Shown here: one piece after another, positions 10,580 through 19,595 of the stretch | How the letters are laid out: each line of letters begins with the position of its first letter | Position numbering within the stretch: the stretch's first letter is position 1 | Source of the DNA: Burkholderia pyrrocinia | GTDB taxonomy: Bacteria > Pseudomonadota > Gammaproteobacteria > Burkholderiales > Burkholderiaceae | Length of the DNA: 64,000 bases | Direction of reading: 5' to 3' | NCBI RefSeq assembly: GCF_018417535.1 | Contig: NZ_CP070978.1 | Span: 558,001-622,000, forward strand | Notes under the pieces: generated by a model | Told to the model about the DNA's origin: nothing | Databases searched by the model: none | What the model saw: only the letters and a program-made list of their open reading frames with translations | Program-made: the position numbers and the translations under genes

Positions 10580-12151
10580 ATGACTGCTTCGAAACCCGCC
10601 CGCCCGACCGCGCCGAACCGCCGGCGCTTCATCCAGCGCGGCGCCGCGCTGACCCTGTCGCCGCTCGTCGGCACGCTGGCCGCATGCGGCGGCGACGGTA
10701 ACACGACGTCCGCGTCGTCGTTCGCCGCCAACGGCGCGGCCGACACGTCCGTGCGCAGCTACGGCATCGCCGATCGCTCGATCACGATCAACGTGGTCAA
10801 TGCGATCCCGTCGACGACGCTCGCGTACGGCAACGCGGCGAGCCAGAGCGGCTCGCTGCCGCAGGCGTCGCAAGCGCTGGTCGCGACCGGACAATCGACC
10901 GCCGTCAGCGCGACGAACAGTTGGGGCGATTGCACCGGATCGTTCAGCCTCGCCGGCGGCGACGCGTCGTTTGCGATTTCGTACACGCATCCGTTCGGCT
11001 CGCAACCGACCACCGTCGGCGTGACGCCGTCGGCCGGCTACGTGTCGGGCGCCGACGCCGCCACGTTTCCCGGTCACGACTCGGTCGCGAATCTCAACCT
11101 GTACCGTGGCGTCGCGACTGCGAACGGCGCGTGGGTCGTCCCGCTCGCGCAGCTTTCGACGCCGCCGGCCAACAACTGCCAGGATTTCGCGAACAGCATG
11201 TTCGGCAGCAACGTACGTACGGCCGCGGCGATCCAGTCCGCGTATCAGGGCACGGGCCCGCTCGGCTACGTGCCGCCCGCCGATTTCACCGGCGGCCAGC
11301 TCGCGGGCTTCGCCGCGCAATGGGTGCAGCGCTGGCAGAACGGTGCGTCGTATCCCGTGCTGCCCGGCGCCGACGCGCAACTCATCGATGCGCTGAAGCA
11401 GTACGTGTCCGGCGCATCGAACGCCGGCCCGCTGACGATGTGGGTGCCGCAGATTGCCTGGCAGGCCGGTTCCGATCCGGCGGTGTTCGCGCTGACGGGC
11501 TATCGCGCGTTTCCGTTCGTCGATGCGCAGGGCAACTGGATCGCCGACACGCTGTCCGCGTTCCTGACGCTGCTGGCGGCCGGTTCGCACATCGTCGCGA
11601 TCAGTGCAACGAGCGACCTGCCGGCGGGCGTCACGATGCAGGCGTTCGACAGCTTCATGGGCGCGAGCGGGCTGACGACGTCGACGGATATCGGCAACTC
11701 ACACTACGCGTCGGTCGTGAACACGACGGGCCGCTATTACCTGAGCGTCGGCAGCGATTTCGCGCCGGCGAACTGCGGCCTGCTCCTGTCGTTCCTTTAC
11801 GGGCGCACGGTGAACAACCTGCTCGCGGGCGCCGGCACGTACAACACGTTCATCCAGCTCGAAGGCTGGCAAGCCGGCGGTTCGCGTCACAACGCCGACT
11901 ACGCGACGTATCAGCAGACGCTGTGGAACATCTCGACGTACGGGGCGTCCGCGTACAGCGAGAAGCGCGCGACGTCGATCTTCCTCGCGCCGGCCGGCTG
12001 GACGCCGCAGGTCTATCAGACCACGCGGATGATGCCGTACGTCGGCGCCTATGCGCAGTCGAACGGCACGCCGCAGGGCTGGCTGAACACGTCGCTGGTC
12101 ACGATTCCGGCGGATGCGCCGCCGCTGCCGTCGCGGTATGTGTCGAGCTGA
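10580..12151 (+). CDS. Secreted lipoprotein with Tat-like signal, function unknown
   Basis: The 523-residue protein starts with NRRRFIQRGAALTLS, a twin-arginine-like motif, followed by a lipobox (GTLAAC, Cys near residue 38), so it is probably exported folded and lipid-anchored. The mature part is rich in Gly, Ser, Ala and aromatic residues, with no motif I know. I do not recognise the family. The ATG was chosen because it directly precedes the signal; an upstream in-frame ATG at 10523 has no ribosome site. It is monocistronic and convergent with the KfrA-like gene. Confidence 0.75.
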   Translation: MTASKPARPTAPNRRRFIQRGAALTLSPLVGTLAACGGDGNTTSASSFAANGAADTSVRSYGIADRSITINVVNAIPSTTLAYGNAASQSGSLPQASQALVATGQSTAVSATNSWGDCTGSFSLAGGDASFAISYTHPFGSQPTTVGVTPSAGYVSGADAATFPGHDSVANLNLYRGVATANGAWVVPLAQLSTPPANNCQDFANSMFGSNVRTAAAIQSAYQGTGPLGYVPPADFTGGQLAGFAAQWVQRWQNGASYPVLPGADAQLIDALKQYVSGASNAGPLTMWVPQIAWQAGSDPAVFALTGYRAFPFVDAQGNWIADTLSAFLTLLAAGSHIVAISATSDLPAGVTMQAFDSFMGASGLTTSTDIGNSHYASVVNTTGRYYLSVGSDFAPANCGLLLSFLYGRTVNNLLAGAGTYNTFIQLEGWQAGGSRHNADYATYQQTLWNISTYGASAYSEKRATSIFLAPAGWTPQVYQTTRMMPYVGAYAQSNGTPQGWLNTSLVTIPADAPPLPSRYVSS

Positions 12152-12263
12152 TCCGCATGGGCGGGTGGACGAGCGTTGGCGTACGTAGCGCCTCGGCGGT
12201 TTGTCCGCTTGCCTGCTTCGGGCGTGCGTCGCCATCGGCTGACGCACGCTTGCGGTTTCGCAG

Positions 12264-13283
12264 TCAGCGCGACGCTTCGCCGGTGCGCTTCCTCGTGCGG
12301 GCCCGCCGCTCGCTCCGCTGCGCGGCCGGAACCGTCTTGGTGCCGCGCACCGGTGCCCGCCGCGCGAGCACCGTCATCTCCCGCCTCAACGCATCGAGCT
12401 CCTTGGCGCGCGCCGCATCGGTCGCCTGCGCGCCGTCGAGCTGCCCCTGAAGCACCCCGCATCGATGCAGCGCATCGCCGAGTTGCGCCTGCAGCGCGGC
12501 GACGTCGTTGCGCTGCTGCGCATCGCGCTGCTCGGCGCGCGATGCCGTCGCGTCGAGTTCCTTTTGCAGCCGCGCGGCCGCGAGCCGCTCGCGGTCGATT
12601 TCGTGAAGCGCCCGCTTCTCCGATGCGCGCAAGCGTTCCTCGGCCCGCCCCGCGTCGTCGCGCAACCGGTCGAGCTGGGCGGTGAAATCCGCGCGTGCCT
12701 GCGCAAGTGCGCGGTCGCCTTCCGCATTGTCTGCCTTCACGCGTTCGATCTCCGCTTGCAGGGCGCGCTGCGACGCGTCGTCGGCCGCCCTCGCCTGCTC
12801 CAGTTCCTGGATGCGCACCTGCGCAGCCAGCAGCGCGGCCGTCCGTTGCTCCAGCGCGGTTTCGGTGCGGGCCAGTTCGGCCTGCAGCGTCGCGACTTCC
12901 GCCTTCGCCGCCGCTCGTTCGGCCTCGACTTCCGCGCGCAGTGCATCGAGCGCGGCGGCCGCATCGTTGCTCGACCGATTCCACAACGCCGCGACCAGCT
13001 CGCCGGCTGCCGCCTGCAGATCGGCCGGCAGGTCGGGATGCTCGATCCGCACGCGACTCTTTTCCCGCAGTTCGGCCCAGAACTCGCCGAGGACGGCCGT
13101 CGGCGTGCTCATGCTGCCCTTGCGGACAAGCTGGTACAGGCGGTTCGCGGTGGGCGTGATGCCGAAGCGGAAAAACAGCAGCGCGCACGCCTCGCGGTAC
13201 AGCTCGCGCGTTTTCGGGAAGTCGGCCTTGAGGCGCTCGATTTCGGCGGTCAGGCGGGGTTCGTCGGCGGCAAGATCGGACAT
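12264..13283 (-). CDS. KfrA-like DNA-binding protein with long coiled coil
   Basis: The ~339-residue protein has a KfrA/plasmid-replication-region N-terminal domain (residues 1-110; FRFGITPTANRLYQLVRKGS is the helix-turn-helix part), then about 190 residues of Ala/Glu/Arg heptads forming a long coiled coil, and a basic Arg/Lys tail that could bind DNA. KfrA proteins on plasmids are autorepressors with a partition or nucleoid-like role. ATG 13283 follows GGAGGG; a longer frame to 13364 would run through the AT-rich operator region. Two inverted repeats upstream fit autoregulation. Confidence 0.82.
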   Translation of the reverse strand: MSDLAADEPRLTAEIERLKADFPKTRELYREACALLFFRFGITPTANRLYQLVRKGSMSTPTAVLGEFWAELREKSRVRIEHPDLPADLQAAAGELVAALWNRSSNDAAAALDALRAEVEAERAAAKAEVATLQAELARTETALEQRTAALLAAQVRIQELEQARAADDASQRALQAEIERVKADNAEGDRALAQARADFTAQLDRLRDDAGRAEERLRASEKRALHEIDRERLAAARLQKELDATASRAEQRDAQQRNDVAALQAQLGDALHRCGVLQGQLDGAQATDAARAKELDALRREMTVLARRAPVRGTKTVPAAQRSERRARTRKRTGEASR

Positions 13284-13325
13284 GGAGGGTTTCGTCGGGA
13301 ATTTCGTAAATAATATAACGTAAAC

Positions 13326-13379
13326 TGTCAAATATCCAATCATCGTGGTCGGTAGATTTGACATTATTTCTATAATGTC
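13326..13379. promoter_or_regulatory. Two inverted repeats upstream of the KfrA-like gene
   Basis: TGTCAAAT (13326-13333) pairs with ATTTGACA (13356-13363), and GACATTA (13360-13366) pairs with TAATGTC (13373-13379). Both lie in an AT-rich island within GC-rich DNA, 43-96 bases before the KfrA-like start. On the minus strand the first arm supplies TTGACA, a possible -35 box. KfrA proteins bind their own promoters, so these are candidate operators. Confidence 0.55.
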
Positions 13380-13448
13380 GAGATCGTGGAATATCGGTAC
13401 GCCCCTGCCGGAGTCGCCACGCTTCCCCGATCGTGCGTAATAGCCCCG

Positions 13449-13477
13449 TTGACAGTATGCATATGCATAGATACCTT
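13449..13477 (+). promoter_or_regulatory. Candidate promoter with internal palindrome before thiolase
   Basis: TTGACA (13449-13454) and TACCTT (13472-13477) are 17 bases apart. The spacer holds a perfect 14-bp palindrome TATGCATATGCATA (13456-13469). The -10 match is poor, so promoter function is tentative. It lies 170 bases upstream of the thiolase start, with nothing else evident up to 13646. Confidence 0.4.
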
Positions 13478-13646
13478 TCCCTCACGCAGCGGCTTGCGAT
13501 CCTGGCATCGGATGCAGCCGCCCTGCACGGCGTCGGCGGCCCTGCCCGCATCACGGCGCAATCGAAACGGCGACGCGAAGCGCGCGGCGTGCCCCGTTCG
13601 CGACAGACTCGCCCGCGCACCTTGCAACGCGATCCAGGAACGCATC

Positions 13647-14831
13647 ATGAGTACACGTGAAGTCGTCATCTGCCACCCCGTCCGTACGCCGATCGGCACG
13701 TTCAACGGGTCCCTGAAGGACACACCGGCCACCGAACTCGGGGCGATCGCCGTGCGCGAAACCTTGAGGCGCAGCGGCCTCGACGGCGCGGCGATCGACA
13801 CGGTCGTGCTGGGCAACGTGATCCAGGCCGGCAACAAGATGAACCCGGCCCGGCAAGCCGCCATCGGCGCCGGCTTGCCGGTCGAGGTGCCCGCGCTGAC
13901 GGTCAACCGCGTCTGCGGCTCCGGCGCGCAGGCGGTCGTCAATGCCGCGCAGGAGATCCTGCTGGGTTACGCGAACGCGGCGGTCGCCGGCGGCATGGAA
14001 AGCATGGAGCGTGCGCCGTACCTGCTCGACGGCGCACGCTGGGGCTACCGGATGGGCGACGCGCCGATCCGCGACAGCATGCTGCGCGACGGCCTCGTCG
14101 ATGCGTTTTCCGACCAGCATTCGGGATGGCATACGGAAGATCTCGCGGCCCAGCTCGACATCTCGCGCGACCGCCAGGATCGCTGGGCGCTCCGCTCGCA
14201 GCAGCGTTTCTCCACCGCGCTCGCGGATGGCAAGTTCGACGCCGAGCTGGTGCCGGTCGACGTCCTGCAGCGCAAGGCGCGCGTCGCGTTTGCGCGCGAC
14301 GAGACACCGCGCCCTGAGACGACGCTCGAAACACTCGCCAGACTGAAACCCGCGTTTCGCCCGGACGGCACGATTACCGCAGGCAACGCGCCGGGCCTGA
14401 ACAGCGGCGCGTCAGCGATGCTGGTTGCGGATCGCGCGTTCGCCGATGCGCACGGCATCGCGCCGAGCGCCCGGCTGGTTGCGTTCGGCGTTGCCGCCGT
14501 CGAGCCCGGCATGTTCGGGCTCGGCCCCGTTCCGGCCGTGAAGATCGCGCTCGAACGTGCAGGCTGGGCGCTGGCGGACGTCGAGCGTTTCGAGGTCAAC
14601 GAAGCGTTCGCGGTCGTGCCGATCGCGGTGGCGGGTCAGCTCGGCATTGCCGAGGAGATCGTCAACGTCGAAGGCGGTGCGATTGCGCACGGTCATGCGA
14701 TCGGCGCGACGGGCGCGGTGCTGACAACACGCCTGATCCATTCGATGCAGCGTGACGGGATCAGGCGCGGCGTCGTGACGCTTTGTATCGGCGGCGGCCA
14801 GGGTATCGCGCTGGCAATCGAGACGCTTTGA
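13647..14831 (+). CDS. Acetyl-CoA C-acetyltransferase (thiolase)
   Basis: This 394-residue thiolase carries the acyl-binding nucleophile Cys90 (NRVCGSGAQAV), the His near 350 in GGAIAHGHAIGATGA, and the C-terminal general acid Cys380 (CIGGGQGIA). It condenses two acetyl-CoA or cleaves 3-ketoacyl-CoA. Paralogues serve PHB synthesis or beta-oxidation; with no phaB/fad neighbour, the role is open. CAGGAA 6 bases before ATG supports the start; an open stretch upstream is not conserved-looking. It is a single-gene unit. Confidence 0.93.
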   Translation: MSTREVVICHPVRTPIGTFNGSLKDTPATELGAIAVRETLRRSGLDGAAIDTVVLGNVIQAGNKMNPARQAAIGAGLPVEVPALTVNRVCGSGAQAVVNAAQEILLGYANAAVAGGMESMERAPYLLDGARWGYRMGDAPIRDSMLRDGLVDAFSDQHSGWHTEDLAAQLDISRDRQDRWALRSQQRFSTALADGKFDAELVPVDVLQRKARVAFARDETPRPETTLETLARLKPAFRPDGTITAGNAPGLNSGASAMLVADRAFADAHGIAPSARLVAFGVAAVEPGMFGLGPVPAVKIALERAGWALADVERFEVNEAFAVVPIAVAGQLGIAEEIVNVEGGAIAHGHAIGATGAVLTTRLIHSMQRDGIRRGVVTLCIGGGQGIALAIETL

Positions 14832-15051
14832 GCCGAAACGGAGGAGCCGCGGGCGAAAACGTCCGCCGCGCGGGCTTCCCGGGAAACCGGACGGCCGGCA
14901 ACCTTCGCCGTTCATCGCGTGTTGGGCTGACGGTCGGAGCGTTCGCCTGCGCGTCTCGCGCGGATTCGGCGATTCCGCCCGTGTCATGGATGTGCCACGG
15001 TCGACCGGTAGCGTTCGGGGCTGCCCCACGCTATCGACAGACGAATTCGCC

Positions 15052-15717
15052 ATGCAGCGCACGTCGCGAGCCACGCCCCACGTTTATGCGGCCACGTCCC
15101 GCGCCCTCGCCGTCAGCCTCGCGATCAACCTGCTGCTGCTCGCGGTCGAGACGGGTGCGGCGTGGTCCGCGCATTCGTCGGGGCTGCTCGCGGACGTCGC
15201 GCACGCGGCGATCGATCTCGCGGCCGATGCATTGATCCTCGTCGCGTGCCGGCTCGACGCGCGCCTGCCGCCGGAGCGGCGCCCGACCTACGAACCGCTC
15301 GCGCTTGCGGGCCTCGGCGCATTGCTCGTCGCAACGGGCGCGCAGATGATCTGGCACGCGATGAGCCGGTTCGACACGCCGCCCGTCGTGCAGCCGGGCG
15401 CGACGACGCTCGCGCTCGTCGCCGTCACGCTCACGGGCAAGGCCGCGCTGTCGCACTGGATGCTGCGCAAGGCGCGCGAGACGGGCTCCGCGCTGCTCGA
15501 GGCGACGGGCTGGCATGTGCGTACCGATGCGCTGTCGTCGTTGCTGGCGGCGCTCGCGATGAGTGCGGCGCTGGTCGGCTTCGGCCGTCTCGACGACGTG
15601 GCCGCGCTCGCGATCGGCGCGCTCGTGATTCGGACGGGCGCCGGTTTCATCCGGCGCGGTTATGCGCAATGGCCGGTGTTGGCTGCGTGGGCGAATCGCC
15701 CGACGCGCGGTTCGTGA
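15052..15717 (+). CDS. Cation diffusion facilitator (CDF) family transporter, compact form
   Basis: The 221-residue membrane protein has about six hydrophobic segments and the CDF metal-binding pattern HSSGLLADVAHAAIDLAADA (residues 43-62), with a second site GWHVRTDALSSL near 150. CDF proteins export divalent metals such as Zn or Co in exchange for protons. It lacks the usual cytoplasmic C-terminal domain (family members are often ~300 residues), so it may be a short form. The longer frame from 14986 has no ribosome site. A bidirectional terminator follows. Confidence 0.82.
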   Translation: MQRTSRATPHVYAATSRALAVSLAINLLLLAVETGAAWSAHSSGLLADVAHAAIDLAADALILVACRLDARLPPERRPTYEPLALAGLGALLVATGAQMIWHAMSRFDTPPVVQPGATTLALVAVTLTGKAALSHWMLRKARETGSALLEATGWHVRTDALSSLLAALAMSAALVGFGRLDDVAALAIGALVIRTGAGFIRRGYAQWPVLAAWANRPTRGS

Positions 15718-15798
15718 ACGCGGCCGGCACCGTCGTGCATGGCGCCGACGCGTGAAACCTCCGATACCCGCTATCGGTTCTCGGCTGGGCGGAATGAC

Positions 15799-15827
15799 AA
15801 AGAGGCTCGCGTCGTGCGAGCCTCTTT
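15799..15827. terminator. Bidirectional terminator between CDF and LuxR genes
   Basis: AAAGAGGCTCGC (15799-15810) and GCGAGCCTCTTT (15816-15827) form a perfect 12-bp stem with a 5-base loop GTCGT. The A/T-rich ends serve transcripts from both convergent genes. Confidence 0.9.
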
Positions 15828-15918
15828 CGCATGATGCCGTCATCGTCATGCGTTGACTGTTGTCGATGGTTCGCCAGACGAATGCGGCCGGTTCCGATCG
15901 ATCGACATCGGCCGCCGC

Positions 15919-17109
15919 TTACCCGAGCGGCACCACACTCCCGAGCAGGATCCGCACGAGCGTCGCCTGGCGCGTGACGCCCGTCTTCGAGAAGATCGCG
16001 CGCAGGTGCGTGCGTGCCGTGTTCTTGCTGATCCCCGATTCCTCCGCCGCTTCCTCGAGCGTCAGCCCGTTCGTCAGCAGCAGCGCGAGCGATGTCTCGG
16101 CCGGCGTCAGGTCGAACAGCTTGCGGATGATTTCCTGCGCGCCCTGCGGCTTGCGGTCGGGGTCGCGCAGGAACAGCGTGACGGCCGGCCGCCGCTTGTT
16201 GTCCTCCGACCAGTCGGACAGCAGCACCGTGCGCACCAGCAGCCCGAGGCGCGGCTTGTCGAAGCTGCGCGTGATCGGCATGGCCTCGACGGTCGCCGCG
16301 GCCGTGCCGTGGTGCCCCATCACCGCGTGACGGATCAGCCGCTTCAGCGTGCGGTTCTCCTGCGCGTCGGTCGCCTCGATCGTGCCGCGCGCAATCGTCA
16401 GACCGTTGTTCTGCTTGAGGATCTCGTCGGCGACGCTGTTCAGGTCGATGATCGTGCCGTTCTCGTCGAGCGTGATCGTGCCGATCTGCATCCGGTTGAT
16501 CGCGTTCGCATAGATCGAGCGTTCGACCTCGGCCGTGTCGAGCCGCGAATGCAGTTCGACCGCGCGCTTCAGGTGCGGCAGCAGCAGTGCGCAGATCGCC
16601 TTGTCTCGCGCGGTGAACTGCTTCGATGCATGATTGCGGCACACGCGGAACCGGCACTCGACGCCTGACGGCGTGCGCAGGTCGGCGCCGAGGATATAGC
16701 GCACGTCCTGCGGTTTCAGGAACTGCTTGTACAACTCGCTCGATAGCCAGCCCGTGTCGCCGAACACATCGTCGACCGTGACCACGCGATCGGCCGGCAG
16801 GCCGACGAACGGGTCGAGCGAATAGTAATAATTGTTGTACGAGGCCTCGCCATCGCCCGGGACGACCGGGCCGAATTCCGACGCGTGCACGGACAGCGGC
16901 GCACGGCGGTCGCTCGCGGCCGCGCGCAGGATCAGCGTCACGTAGTTCGCCTGCAGCCAGCGGCGGACCAGCTCGAGCGCACCGGCCCACGGCGGCGTCT
17001 CCAGCGGTCCCTGGTAGATGCGCGCCATCAGCTCGCTGAAATCCGCGACGCCGATATCGGCCTCGTCACTGGTTGCCTGGCTCTCTTGCGGAGCCCATCT
17101 CGTCTCCAT
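15919..17109 (-). CDS. LuxR-family transcription regulator with C-terminal HTH
   Basis: The ~396-residue protein ends in a GerE-type helix-turn-helix: FDLTPAETSLALLLTNGLTL, then EEAAEESGISKNTARTHLRA. The first ~330 residues include a PAS-like portion (IGTITLDENGTIIDLNSVAD) but no autoinducer-binding motif, so it is not a classical quorum-sensing receptor. ATG 17109 has GGAG 7 bases upstream; ATG 17136 (9 residues longer) is an alternative without a clear site. No target is evident; the adjacent esterase/RibB genes are divergent and may be regulated. Confidence 0.82.
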   Translation of the reverse strand: METRWAPQESQATSDEADIGVADFSELMARIYQGPLETPPWAGALELVRRWLQANYVTLILRAAASDRRAPLSVHASEFGPVVPGDGEASYNNYYYSLDPFVGLPADRVVTVDDVFGDTGWLSSELYKQFLKPQDVRYILGADLRTPSGVECRFRVCRNHASKQFTARDKAICALLLPHLKRAVELHSRLDTAEVERSIYANAINRMQIGTITLDENGTIIDLNSVADEILKQNNGLTIARGTIEATDAQENRTLKRLIRHAVMGHHGTAAATVEAMPITRSFDKPRLGLLVRTVLLSDWSEDNKRRPAVTLFLRDPDRKPQGAQEIIRKLFDLTPAETSLALLLTNGLTLEEAAEESGISKNTARTHLRAIFSKTGVTRQATLVRILLGSVVPLG

Positions 17110-17389
17110 CAGCACGCTCCATCCTCCATACGACATGTTTCCGGTGCGACTCCGTCGCGTCGCCATGATTAGGACGCGTCTAAATTCCGGCGTCATCGGG
17201 AGATTCACTGAATGGTGAGAATTGGCCATCCGCGCGGGCGAACCATCGTCCAATCGGATGATGTGGCGCCCTGCCCGCTGCGCTGGAATGCCCGTCAGGC
17301 CGTGCCGGCAAGCGTCCGGCGCCAACTCAGGGAAAACCGCGACACGGGTTTACCTGATTCAGACGAATCCGATTCAGACAGGAGTTCCC

Positions 17390-18328
17390 ATGCCGCTCGA
17401 CCCTCAGGCGCAGGCGCTGCTTGCCGCGTTCGCCCAAGCACCCGCGATCGATTTCGCCCGGCTCACCGTTCCCGCGTACCGCGCGAGTCTCGCCGCGGGC
17501 GGCGCCTTCGCGCCCGGCGACGCCGTCGCCGCCGAAGAGGACTGGCAGATCCCCGCGTCGGGACGTCAGTTGTCCGCGCGGCTGTATCGGCCCGATACCG
17601 ACGGGCCGTTGCCGCTGACCGTGTTCTTCCACGGCGGCGGCTTCGTGTCGTGCGGCATCGATTCGCACGCGAACCTGTGCCGCAGCCTCGCGAGACGGGC
17701 GCGCTCGCTCGTGCTGTCGGTCGACTACAGGCTCGCGCCCGAGGCGCGCTTCCCGGCGGCCGCGCACGACGCGTGCGATGCCGTGCGCTGGGCCGCCGCG
17801 AGCGCGCGCGATCTCGGCGCGCGCGCCGGCGCGGTGGCCGTGGCCGGCGACAGCGCCGGCGGCAATCTCGCGGCGGTCGCCGCGCTGCAGTTGCGCGGCT
17901 CGGGCATCGGCATCGCGCATCAGTTGCTGCTGTATCCGGTCGTCGATTGCGCGACCGAGCATCCGTCGTATGAATCGCTCGGCGACGGTTATTTCCTGAC
18001 GGCGGACATGATGCGCTGGTTCAAGCACCACTATTTCGACGAAGGCGCCGATCGCGCATCGCCGCTCGCGAGCCCGCTTGCCGCGCCGGACGTCGCGGGC
18101 GTGGCGCCGGCGACGATCGTCAGCGCCGAATTCGATCCGCTGCGCGACGAGGCCGAAGCGTATGCGCTGCGTCTCGCGCAGGCCGGCACGCCGGTAACGC
18201 TCGTGCGCTGGCCCGGCCAGTTGCACGGTTTCGCGAGCATGCTCGGCGCAGTCGATGCGGCCGACCGCGTGCTGACGTTCAGCGCCGACGCGCTGCGCCG
18301 CGCATTCGACGCGACGGAGGCGCAATGA
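17390..18328 (+). CDS. Alpha/beta hydrolase, hormone-sensitive-lipase (acetyl hydrolase) family
   Basis: The 312-residue esterase has the HSL oxyanion motif FFHGGGFVSCG (near residue 82) and the nucleophile elbow GDSAGGN (Ser near 157). Asp in SAEFDPLRDE (near 250) and His in GQLHGFASM (near 281) complete the triad. It hydrolyses short acyl esters. CAGGAG 6 bases before ATG fixes the start. Its stop overlaps the start of the RibB-like gene by 4 bases (ATGA), so the two are translationally coupled, an unusual pairing. Confidence 0.92.
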   Translation: MPLDPQAQALLAAFAQAPAIDFARLTVPAYRASLAAGGAFAPGDAVAAEEDWQIPASGRQLSARLYRPDTDGPLPLTVFFHGGGFVSCGIDSHANLCRSLARRARSLVLSVDYRLAPEARFPAAAHDACDAVRWAAASARDLGARAGAVAVAGDSAGGNLAAVAALQLRGSGIGIAHQLLLYPVVDCATEHPSYESLGDGYFLTADMMRWFKHHYFDEGADRASPLASPLAAPDVAGVAPATIVSAEFDPLRDEAEAYALRLAQAGTPVTLVRWPGQLHGFASMLGAVDAADRVLTFSADALRRAFDATEAQ

Positions 18329-19449
18329 CGCTCGCCGGCACGCTGGAGATCGTCGACGAGCTTCGTGCGGGCCGCATGGTCCTGCTCGTCGACGAAGAGG
18401 ATCGCGAGAACGAAGGCGATCTCGTGATCGCGGCCGATCACGTGACGCCCGACGCGATCAATTTCATGGCGCGCTTCGGGCGCGGATTGATCTGCCTGAC
18501 GCTGACCGCCGAGCGCTGCGAACAACTGCGGCTGCCGCCGATGGCCGATCGCAACGGTACGCTGTTCGGCACCGCGTTCACCGTCAGCATCGAGGCGGCC
18601 GAAGGCGTGACGACCGGCATATCGGCGGCCGATCGCGCGCATACGATCCGCACGGCGGTCCGTTCGGGCGCGCGCCCCGACGAGCTCGTGCAGCCCGGCC
18701 ACGTGTTCCCGATCGCCGCGCGTCCGGGCGGCGTGCTCGTGCGCGCGGGGCACACCGAGGCCGGCTGCGATCTCGCGGCGCTTGCCGGGCTCACGCCCGC
18801 GTCGGTGATCTGCGAGGTGATGAACGACGACGGCACGATGGCGCGGCTGCCGGAGCTGAAGGCGTTCGCCGCGCAGCACGGGCTGAAGATCGGCACGATC
18901 GCCGACCTGATTCACTATCGCCGCGAGCACGAATCGCTCGTCGAACGCGTCGGCGAACGGCCGCTGCATACGCCGTGGGGACGGTTCCGCGCGATCGAGT
19001 ATCGCGACACCGTGCACGGCGCGCCGCATCTCGCGCTCGTGCGCGGCGAACCCGATCCGGCGACGCCCGTGCTGACGCGCGTGCACGAATGCCATTCGCT
19101 GCTCGACCTGCTCGACGCGGAGCCGTCCGCGCATTCGTGGCCGCTGCACGCCGCGCTGCAGCGGATCGATGCGGCCGGCTGCGGGGTCGCGGTGCTGCTC
19201 GACTGCGACATGCGCGGCGATACGATGCGGGCGCCGGCCGGCCATGCGCGCCGCGACGGGCGCGTGACGGGGATCGGGTCGCAGATCCTGCGCGACGTCG
19301 GCGTGCGGCGGCTGAACGTGCTGTCGAGCGCGTTCCGGCTGCCGGCGCTGTCGGGGCACGACCTGGAGATCATGGCGTTCATTCCACTCGGGGACGACGA
19401 TCCGGAAAGTGCACGGGGTACGCACGCGGGTCCGCTGCGGGCGGCGTGA
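18325..19449 (+). CDS. 3,4-dihydroxy-2-butanone-4-phosphate synthase with degenerate GTP cyclohydrolase II domain
   Basis: Residues 1-205 are an intact RibB domain: DEEDRENEGDLV acidic loop near 23-34, QPGHVFPIAARPGG near 132, and GHTEAGCDL near 148. It converts ribulose 5-phosphate to dihydroxybutanone phosphate for riboflavin. Residues 206-374 are RibA-like (VRGEP, RVHECHS, GIGSQILRDVGVRRLNVLSS) but lack the three zinc cysteines and the QEGRGIGL-type active site, so the GTP step should be inactive (RibBX type). It is probably an accessory copy beside a main rib operon elsewhere. It is coupled to the esterase by a 4-base overlap. Confidence 0.88.
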   Translation: MTLAGTLEIVDELRAGRMVLLVDEEDRENEGDLVIAADHVTPDAINFMARFGRGLICLTLTAERCEQLRLPPMADRNGTLFGTAFTVSIEAAEGVTTGISAADRAHTIRTAVRSGARPDELVQPGHVFPIAARPGGVLVRAGHTEAGCDLAALAGLTPASVICEVMNDDGTMARLPELKAFAAQHGLKIGTIADLIHYRREHESLVERVGERPLHTPWGRFRAIEYRDTVHGAPHLALVRGEPDPATPVLTRVHECHSLLDLLDAEPSAHSWPLHAALQRIDAAGCGVAVLLDCDMRGDTMRAPAGHARRDGRVTGIGSQILRDVGVRRLNVLSSAFRLPALSGHDLEIMAFIPLGDDDPESARGTHAGPLRAA

Positions 19450-19504
19450 TGCGCGGGATGGCCGGTCGGCTTTTCGTGAAACAGGCTATCGTTTGTTTTT
19501 GTTG

Positions 19505-19555
19505 AATACAGCCTCAGGTTTGTATTTTGACAATACATGCCATAGACTGTATTTT
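19505..19555 (+). promoter_or_regulatory. hipBA promoter with two tandem operators
   Basis: Two boxes of the form AATACA-N10-TGTATT lie at 19505-19526 and 19532-19553, exactly 27 bases apart. The second overlaps a promoter: TTGACA (19527-19532), 17-base spacer, TATTTT (19550-19555). Paired palindromes at the antitoxin promoter are the known HipB autorepression layout. Confidence 0.8.
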
Positions 19556-19595
19556 CAGATTACAAACGATCGCCTGTCATCCTGCGGAGCGCCCG

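Noticed and set aside
13358..13376. TTGACA followed by TATAAT before the thiolase gene
   Set aside because: The boxes are only 7 bases apart, too close for a sigma-70 promoter; they are better explained as arms of the KfrA-side palindromes.
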